Shown one piece after another: positions 24,792-29,869 of a stretch of 29,869 nt of DNA. Origin of the DNA: an uncultured Rhodospirillales bacterium (lineage in GTDB: Bacteria; Pseudomonadota; Alphaproteobacteria; Rhodospirillales; Defluviicoccaceae); the NCBI GenBank assembly GCA_937127205.1, contig CAKZLS010000218.1, positions 1 to 29,869 of the forward strand, given 5' to 3'. A program made the position numbers and the translations under genes. The first letter of the stretch is position 1. Every line of letters starts with the position of its first letter. The notes beneath the pieces were generated by a model, which was not told the origin of the DNA, did no database searches, and saw only the letters and a program-made list of their open reading frames with translations.

Positions 24792-25850
24792 ATGGCGTTA
24801 GACCAAAATCGCTTTGTGATTTCAGAGATGAACGGGCGGTCCAGGGAGATTTTCCGCCACGTGGTGGACGCGTACCTGGAGACCGGCGAACCCATTGGAT
24901 CGCGCACGCTCTCGAAACGGCTGTCTCTTGACCTGTCGCCCGCTTCAATCCGCAACGTCATGTCGGACCTGGAGGACGCAGGTCTGCTGTTTGCGCCCCA
25001 CACCTCCGCCGGCCGTCTGCCCACGGAGGCCGGACTGCGTTTGTTTGTAGACGGATTGCTCGAGGTCGGCGATTTGTCGGAGGACGAACGCAGAAATCTG
25101 AAAGCGCAATGTGCTGGCCTCGGTATCGGTATCGAGGAAATGCTCGAAAAGGCGACCTCGGCGCTGTCGGGGCTGTCGGGCTGCGCCGGGTTGGTGATGG
25201 CGCCGAAGATGGAAGAAGCGCTGAGGCATATCGAAATGATCAGCCTCAGCCACGGCCGGGCACTAGTGGTCATGGTCAGTGAGTCCGGGATCGTGGAAAA
25301 CCGGATTATCGAGACCCCTGCGGAACTGAGTCCCTCCGCTCTGGTGGAGGCCTCGAACTTCCTGACAGCCCGCCTCGTGGGCCGCTCTATCGCCGAGGCG
25401 CGCGAGGCCATCCTCCGCGAATTGGCAGCGCACAAAGCGCAACTGGACGAGTTGACCAGCCGAGTGGTTGAGTCCGGCTTGGCCATCTGGGCCGGCGGCG
25501 ACACCGGCGGTTCGCTGATCGTTCGCGGTCAGGCCAATCTATTGGAGGACGTGCAGGCGATCGGCGATCTCGAGCACATACGCTCGCTGTTCGAGGCGCT
25601 GGAAAAGAAAGAAACCATGCTCAAGGTCCTTTCCACGGTTGACATCGCGGAAGGTGTGCAGATTTTTATCGGTTCGGGAAGCGCGCTGTTCAATCTCTCC
25701 GGTTGTTCGATGATCGTCAGTCCGTATCAAGACGGACGGGAGCGGATCATCGGCGCCATCGGCGTTATTGGGCCGACGAGAATGAACTATGCCCGCATCA
25801 TTCCCATGGTGGACTACACAGCAAAGCTGGTTGGCCGGCTGATTGGATAA
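24792..25850 (+). CDS. hrcA: Heat-inducible transcription repressor HrcA
   Basis: A 352-aa repressor that in other bacteria binds CIRCE elements and controls groESL or dnaK genes, with GroEL as cofactor. The N-terminal winged helix shows MNGRSREIFRHVVDAYLE, TGEPIGSRTLSKRL and SPASIRNVMSDLEDAGLL; then come APHTSAGRLPTEAGLRLFVDG and the C-terminal GAF-like half ending in IGVIGPTRMNYARIIPMVDY. ATG 24717 would add 25 unconserved residues. I chose 24792 because it gives normal family length, although neither start has a good ribosome binding site. No canonical CIRCE (TTAGCACTC-N9-GAGTGCTAA) is visible in 24631-24791. grpE follows 19 bp later. Confidence 0.92.
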   Translation: MALDQNRFVISEMNGRSREIFRHVVDAYLETGEPIGSRTLSKRLSLDLSPASIRNVMSDLEDAGLLFAPHTSAGRLPTEAGLRLFVDGLLEVGDLSEDERRNLKAQCAGLGIGIEEMLEKATSALSGLSGCAGLVMAPKMEEALRHIEMISLSHGRALVVMVSESGIVENRIIETPAELSPSALVEASNFLTARLVGRSIAEAREAILRELAAHKAQLDELTSRVVESGLAIWAGGDTGGSLIVRGQANLLEDVQAIGDLEHIRSLFEALEKKETMLKVLSTVDIAEGVQIFIGSGSALFNLSGCSMIVSPYQDGRERIIGAIGVIGPTRMNYARIIPMVDYTAKLVGRLIG

Positions 25851-25856
25851 AGGAAA

Positions 25857-25862
25857 AGAGGA
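25857..25862 (+). promoter_or_regulatory. Ribosome binding site that sets the grpE start
   Basis: AGAGGA lies seven bases before ATG 25870. A TTG at 25843, inside the end of hrcA, would extend the frame by nine residues and has no such site. Confidence 0.6.
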
Positions 25863-25869
25863 CAACCAT

Positions 25870-26619
25870 ATGGCGGATCGAAAACAGCAAACCGGCGACC
25901 AGGGCGCCAGGGCGCCCGAAACCAACGAAACCGTCGACGCGGCCGCACCCGAAGCGCTCGCCGAAGATGACATGGATCTCGATGCAAAAATCCGCACGGA
26001 TTTCGACCCGGCGGAGCAAGTGGCAGAGTTGGAGGCCGAGCGCGACAAGTTTCGCGACGACTATCTCCGGGCGCTGGCCGAAGTGGAAAACACGCGGCGC
26101 CGAGCGGCGCGGGATAAGGCGGATGCCGGCAAGTATGCGATCTCCGGGTTCGCCCGGGACTTGCTCTCGGTAAGCGACAATCTCCGCCGCGCAGTGGAAA
26201 GCGTCAACCCCGCCGACCGGGAAGGAAACCCGGCGTTCGAATCACTCATCGCGGGCGTGGAAATGACGGAGAAAGAACTGATGACCGTATTCGAGCGCTA
26301 CGGCGTTAAACCGATCGCGGCCCACGGCGAAGCGTTCAATCCCCATGTCCACGAGGCCATGCTCGAGGTTCCCGACGAGACCGTTCCCCACGGCACGGTG
26401 GTCCATGTGCTGGAGCCGGGTTTCACGATCCATGACCGGCCGTTGCGTGCGGCCCGGGTCGGCGTTTCGAAAGGCGGTCCGAAGCGCGCTGCCGAGGAGA
26501 CGGAAACGGGCGCGGGGGACAATGTGGAGCCGTTGCGCCCAAGTTCGGCGGACGCGTACGAGAAGCAGGCGGAGAGCGATGTCGACGCATCGGGCAAGCG
26601 GCTGGATGAGAAATTTTAA
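25870..26619 (+). CDS. grpE: Nucleotide exchange factor GrpE
   Basis: A 249-aa co-chaperone that releases ADP from DnaK. The order is an acidic disordered N-terminus, a long coiled coil (QVAELEAERDKFRDDYLRAL, AEVENTRRRAARDK, FARDLLSVSDNLRRAV) and the beta-wing head (GVKPIAAHGEAFNPHVHEAM, HGTVVHVLEPGFTIHDRPLR, AARVGVSKG). About 45 residues follow the usual GGP end; they are acidic and Ser/Ala-rich and make the protein longer than the roughly 200-residue norm. It lies downstream of hrcA, and the dnaK gene begins 1.2 kb further on. Its stop overlaps that of the convergent DUF1848 gene by four bases. Confidence 0.95.
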   Translation: MADRKQQTGDQGARAPETNETVDAAAPEALAEDDMDLDAKIRTDFDPAEQVAELEAERDKFRDDYLRALAEVENTRRRAARDKADAGKYAISGFARDLLSVSDNLRRAVESVNPADREGNPAFESLIAGVEMTEKELMTVFERYGVKPIAAHGEAFNPHVHEAMLEVPDETVPHGTVVHVLEPGFTIHDRPLRAARVGVSKGGPKRAAEETETGAGDNVEPLRPSSADAYEKQAESDVDASGKRLDEKF

Positions 26620-27506
26620 TCGCGGTTGAGCGGTGCGAATAGATACTCCGATGTCGGATCATGGTTCTGGAACCGTCGTTTAGCTGCATCGCGACTGTTT
26701 ACCGCGTAACAATAAGCGCAGCCATGTGGGCAACTGTCGTAAGCCCCGATGTCCCGGGATGCCCAGCACCCACAGGTCTTTCGGTGGGGTCGTCTGGGGG
26801 CGGTGATGTCCCACCCGGCGACCCGGCTTAGCCTTTCCGCGTCGACGCAACGGGCCTCGCCGACGCCTTCGGTCCGGAGTTCCGGTTGGCCGCAAAGTTT
26901 CAACGGCAACCCGTGTCCGTCGGCGATCTCCGCCAAGCTGGCAAGCAGGGCTTGTTTTTCGTCGGCCGGTGGATCCCACCATTCGAAACCGGCCGCGCGC
27001 GCCGCCACTGCCATGTTGCGCGCCGTCTTTCGGTAATTCTGGGCAAAAGAAACGACGACTTCATCGACCGTGCCCTTCATCTGGGCGCAGAGCCGGTGGA
27101 AGTTTTGCCGGTGCCAGGCAGGAGGCGTCAGCGAGCTGAAAACGATGGGGTCATAACGCCAAACACCGACCCCTGGCCCGAAGCGCGCGGCAACCGCCCG
27201 CAAGTGAGTGATTGCCCGTTCGGGGTCGATGGTTGCCGCATCCAGCGCCCGAGGATACCCGGTAACGGTGTACTGCAAGACGAACGGCAGGTTTCTGCCG
27301 TGCACCACGTCTAAAGCACCGGTGAACGGTTCCAAATTTCGCGTCCAGAAAACGAACCCGTCAACTGCGTCGCCCGTTAGGGACACCGTGGACACCTGCC
27401 CGCCATAGGGATTGATCGTGCGGGCGAAACCGGCGTCCAGTCGATTCAGGAACCACTGGGCGTAGAATGCGGGGATATCGGTTCTGTAACTCGCGGATAT
27501 GATCAT
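26616..27506 (-). CDS. DUF1848 family protein with C-terminal Fe-S type Cys motif
   Basis: A 296-aa protein of the DUF1848 family, whose members resemble spore-photoproduct-lyase-like radical SAM proteins; the substrate is unknown. The start MIISASYRTDIPAFY is the family's typical beginning; an ATG at 27545 would add 13 residues without conservation. Visible blocks are RTINPYGG, FVFWTRNLEPF, LPFVLQYTVTGYP, VWRYDPIVFS and VSFAQNYRKTARNM. The C-terminus has TCGCWASRDIGAYDSCPHGC then AYCYA, giving a CX3CX2C cluster as in radical SAM enzymes, here unusually at the C-terminal end. It lies between grpE and dnaK in opposite orientation. Confidence 0.85.
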   Translation of the reverse strand: MIISASYRTDIPAFYAQWFLNRLDAGFARTINPYGGQVSTVSLTGDAVDGFVFWTRNLEPFTGALDVVHGRNLPFVLQYTVTGYPRALDAATIDPERAITHLRAVAARFGPGVGVWRYDPIVFSSLTPPAWHRQNFHRLCAQMKGTVDEVVVSFAQNYRKTARNMAVAARAAGFEWWDPPADEKQALLASLAEIADGHGLPLKLCGQPELRTEGVGEARCVDAERLSRVAGWDITAPRRPHRKTCGCWASRDIGAYDSCPHGCAYCYAVNSRDAAKRRFQNHDPTSEYLFAPLNRD

Positions 27507-27657
27507 CGCGCGGATCAGTTTGCCATGTCGCCACCACTCACGCAAAATCGTGTGTGCTTCATGATCAATCGGGCACCATGAGCATGGAGCCCTGCTATGA
27601 TCGGGTCAAGCCGCCTAAAATTGCAGGTCTAGTTGAGGGAAAACCCGGGCTGCACCG

Positions 27658-27684
27658 GTTGCGCCACTCGCGGGGCCCCCATAT
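27658..27684 (+). promoter_or_regulatory. Candidate sigma-32 (heat-shock) promoter of dnaK
   Basis: GTTGCGC (27658-27664), 12 bp, then CCCCATAT (27677-27684) resembles the heat-shock consensus CTTGAAA-N11-15-CCCCATNT. The -10 half fits very well and the -35 half poorly. The transcript would have a leader of about 100 nt before dnaK. Confidence 0.45.
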
Positions 27685-27732
27685 ATAACGCCGGTATCTG
27701 CTTTCGCAGTTTAATCTTATGGGTTCATTCGG

Positions 27733-27770
27733 GGGGTTCTGCACGTCGCCAACCTGGGTCGTGGAACCCC
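27733..27770 (+). promoter_or_regulatory. Stem-loop in the dnaK leader
   Basis: GGGGTTC (27733-27739) pairs with GAACCCC (27764-27770); after a two-base bulge, CACG (27742-27745) pairs with CGTG (27760-27763), closing a 14-nt loop. It ends 11 bases before the GAGG ribosome binding site at 27782-27785, so it may influence dnaK translation or mRNA stability. Confidence 0.45.
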
Positions 27771-27791
27771 GCCACAAAGTCGAGGTGAAAT

Positions 27792-29700
27792 ATGAGCAAG
27801 GTCATCGGCATCGATCTAGGAACGACAAATTCCTGCGTTGCTGTCATGGAGGGCGGCGACGCCAAGGTCATCGAAAACTCTGAAGGCACGCGGACGACGC
27901 CGTCTATCGTGGCGTTCACCGAGTCTGGCGAGCGACTGACGGGCCAGCCGGCCAAGCGTCAGGCCGTCACCAATCCGGAGAACACGCTGTTCGCGATCAA
28001 GCGCTTGATTGGGCGCCCTTTCAACGATCCCGTCACCAAAAAAGACAAGGACATGGTGCCGTACAAGATCGTTGAAGGTAACAATGGCGATGCGTGGGTC
28101 GAGGCCGAGGGCAAAAAGTACAGCCCCAGCCAAGTGAGCGCCTTCATCCTTCAAAAAATGAAGGAGACAGCGGAGAGCTATCTCGGAGAGAGCGTCTCTC
28201 AGGCGGTGATCACGGTTCCTGCATACTTCAATGACGCGCAACGCCAGGCCACCAAGGACGCCGGAAAAATCGCCGGCTTGGAGGTTCTAAGGATTATCAA
28301 CGAGCCGACCGCTGCCGCGCTGGCCTATGGATTGGAGAAGAAGGGCAGTGGCACGGTCGCGGTTTACGACCTTGGTGGCGGTACGTTCGATGTCTCCATC
28401 CTGGAGATCGGCGACGGCGTGTTCGAAGTTAAATCCACCAACGGCGATACCTTCCTCGGTGGTGAGGATTTCGACCTTAAGATCGTCGATTACTTGGCCG
28501 ACGAGTTCAAGAAAGAGCAGGGGATCGATCTGCGGCAGGATCGCCTGGCGCTGCAGCGGCTAAAGGAAGCCGCGGAAAAAGCCAAGATCGAGCTTTCCAG
28601 CACCATGCAGACCGAGGTCAATCTTCCGTTCATCACGGCCGACCAGACCGGTCCGAAGCATCTGAACATTAAGCTCACCCGGGCCAAGCTAGAAGCTTTG
28701 GTGGAGTCGCTCATCGAGCGCACTGTCGGCCCCTGCAAGGCGGCGCTCAAGGATGCCGGTGTCACCGCTGGCGAAATCGACGAGGTTATACTCGTCGGTG
28801 GCATGACCCGCATGCAGAAGGTGTTCGAGACGGTCAAGGAATTCTTCGGCCGGGAGCCTCACAAGGGTGTTAACCCCGACGAAGTGGTTGCCATCGGAGC
28901 GGCCATCCAGGCCGGCGTCCTCAAAGGCGAAGTCAAGGACGTGCTGCTCCTCGACGTGACCCCGCTGTCTTTGGGTATCGAAACCCTCGGCGGCGTTTTC
29001 ACCCGCCTGATCGACCGCAACACCACCATCCCGACCCGTAAGAGCCAGGTGTTCTCGACGGCCGAGGACAACCAGACGGCAGTGACCATTCGCGTGTTCC
29101 AGGGCGAGCGGGAGATGGCCAGCGACAACAAGGCACTTGGCCAGTTCGACCTTGTCGGTATTCCGCCGGCACCCAGAGGCATGCCGCAGGTCGAGGTCAC
29201 GTTCGACATCGACGCCAACGGCATCGTCAATGTTTCGGCCAAGGACAAAGCCACCAACAAGGAACAACAGATCCGTATTCAAGCGTCGGGCGGGTTGACC
29301 GACGCCGATATCGACCAAATGGTCAAGGATGCGGAGCAGCACGCCGCCGAAGACAAGCACCGTAAGGAGAAGGTGGAAGCTCATAACAACGCCGATAGCC
29401 TAATCCACGCCACCGAAAAGCACTTGGGCGAATATGGTGACAAGATTCCCGAATCGGATAAGCAGGCGATCGAAACCGCCATCTCGGATCTTCGCGGCGT
29501 CATGGAAGGTGACGACGTCGCGGCGATCAAGGAAAAGACGGATGCCTTGAGCCAGGCCTCCATGAAGCTTGGCGAAGCCATGTACCAAGCAAGCCAGGCG
29601 GAAGCGGCCGGTGGTGACGCACCGGGTGGCGATGGCGGTGACTCCGGAACCGGCGGCGACGGCAAGCCTGATGAGAAGGTTGTCGACGCGGAGTTCGAGG
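27792..29700 (+). CDS. dnaK: Chaperone DnaK (Hsp70), C-terminal end replaced at the window edge
   Basis: The ATP-driven Hsp70 chaperone, partner of the GrpE encoded just upstream. The nucleotide-binding domain shows GIDLGTTNSCVAVMEGG, NEPTAAALAYGLEKK, VYDLGGGTFDVSILEIGDG and LVGGMTRMQKV. The linker region VLLLDVTPLSLGIETLGG leads to the substrate-binding domain, and a Gly/Asp-rich tail ends with PDEKVVDAEFE. That conserved tail is reached at about residue 636, so only the last few residues are missing. After 29700 the frame stays open to the window end without a stop, but the residues (GVGAGWGGGVELDVV) are not DnaK-like. I end the gene at the junction. GAGGTGA at 27782-27788 is the ribosome binding site. 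dnaJ would be expected next but is not present. Confidence 0.93.
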
Positions 29701-29869
29701 GTGTAGGTGCCGGGTGGGGTGGTGGGGTCGAGCTGGATGTGGTGGGTGTCGATGGCGTATTGATCGGGTTGCCAGCGGGTGACGGGGAAATCGGCCGGAT
29801 GCATGTTGTCGTTTTGCGCGTAGCGAGCAGCGGATTGGCTGAGAAGGTGGAGACCGACGCTGAGTTCTT
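29685..29869 (-). CDS. Fragment of an unrelated gene, C-terminal domain of a glycosyltransferase-like membrane protein?
   Basis: The minus strand from the window edge to the dnaK junction reads as a convincing protein. It contains VGLHLLSQ, YAQNDNMHPADFP, TRWQPDQYAIDTHHIQLD and PPGTYTLELRV, with neither its start nor its end in the window. The order HLL, W-P-D and PPGTY-LEL resembles C-terminal beta domains of large membrane glycosyltransferase-like proteins that I recall from environmental bacteria, including Chloroflexota; this is a weak assignment. Codon use (runs of ACC and CCC) differs from the neighbouring genes. It fuses with antisense dnaK sequence at a shared stretch, so it probably belongs to another locus or organism. 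Confidence 0.4.

Noticed and set aside
29673..29867. Resemblance between GAGAAGGT...GAGTTC at 29673-29696 and at 29841-29866, as if the dnaK tail recurred at the window end
   Set aside because: Spacing differs, and the second copy is explained by the minus-strand protein piece (ELSVGLHLL); probably chance.

Overview
The window reads as a piece of an alphaproteobacterial genome, probably Rhodospirillales-like. This rests on gene content and order: a class II DAHP synthase, rph-rdgB-hemW divergent from hrcA-grpE, rsmI-yraN-gshB-comM divergent from a PBP-activator lipoprotein, and GrpE/DnaK/GabD sequences of alphaproteobacterial type. Most of it is GC-rich; a hand count of 10381-10440 gives 42/60 G+C. 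The left 2 kb is poorer in GC (27/60 in 1321-1380) and looks like accessory DNA. The odd length, a gene cut at the left edge and a composite sequence at the right edge suggest that the window is a whole assembled contig.

Layout. 1-2050 (minus strand): two tandem genes share an N-terminal leader with two (N/D)SP repeats, VAQRK, VQRQ and EEELLQGRF. As I recall, this leader type precedes DUF4157 or toxin domains in proteins of extracellular contractile injection system (eCIS) loci. No DUF4157 domain is visible in the complete one, so these are candidate undescribed cargo proteins, and they are the most interesting part of the window. 2051-2736 holds no convincing gene. 2737-2813 is tRNA-Arg(CCT). 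2968-5833: gabD and gor. 5952-11647: a tight forward series of class II DAHP synthase, nicotinate phosphoribosyltransferase, glutamine-dependent NAD synthetase and cysS, with two of the four making NAD. 11770-13027: a small exported protein and a divergent TetR regulator around a 17-bp palindrome. 13047-17098 (minus): rsmI, yraN, gshB, comM, with a divergent lipoprotein gene whose 5' end overlaps rsmI. 18622-22106 (plus): an AbrB-type remnant, an EamA transporter, a Cds1-like PLP enzyme and a fatty acid desaturase. 22110-24630 (minus): rph-rdgB-hemW. 24792-29700: hrcA-grpE, then a convergent DUF1848 gene, then dnaK with a candidate heat-shock promoter and a leader hairpin.

How the genes fit together: hrcA, grpE and dnaK form the heat-shock chaperone block. 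gor and gshB make and recycle glutathione from separate units. The NAPRTase and NadE genes form an NAD salvage pair. At about 29685-29700 dnaK joins, through a short shared stretch, to a minus-strand reading frame from an unrelated gene. This is most likely an assembly chimera at a contig end.
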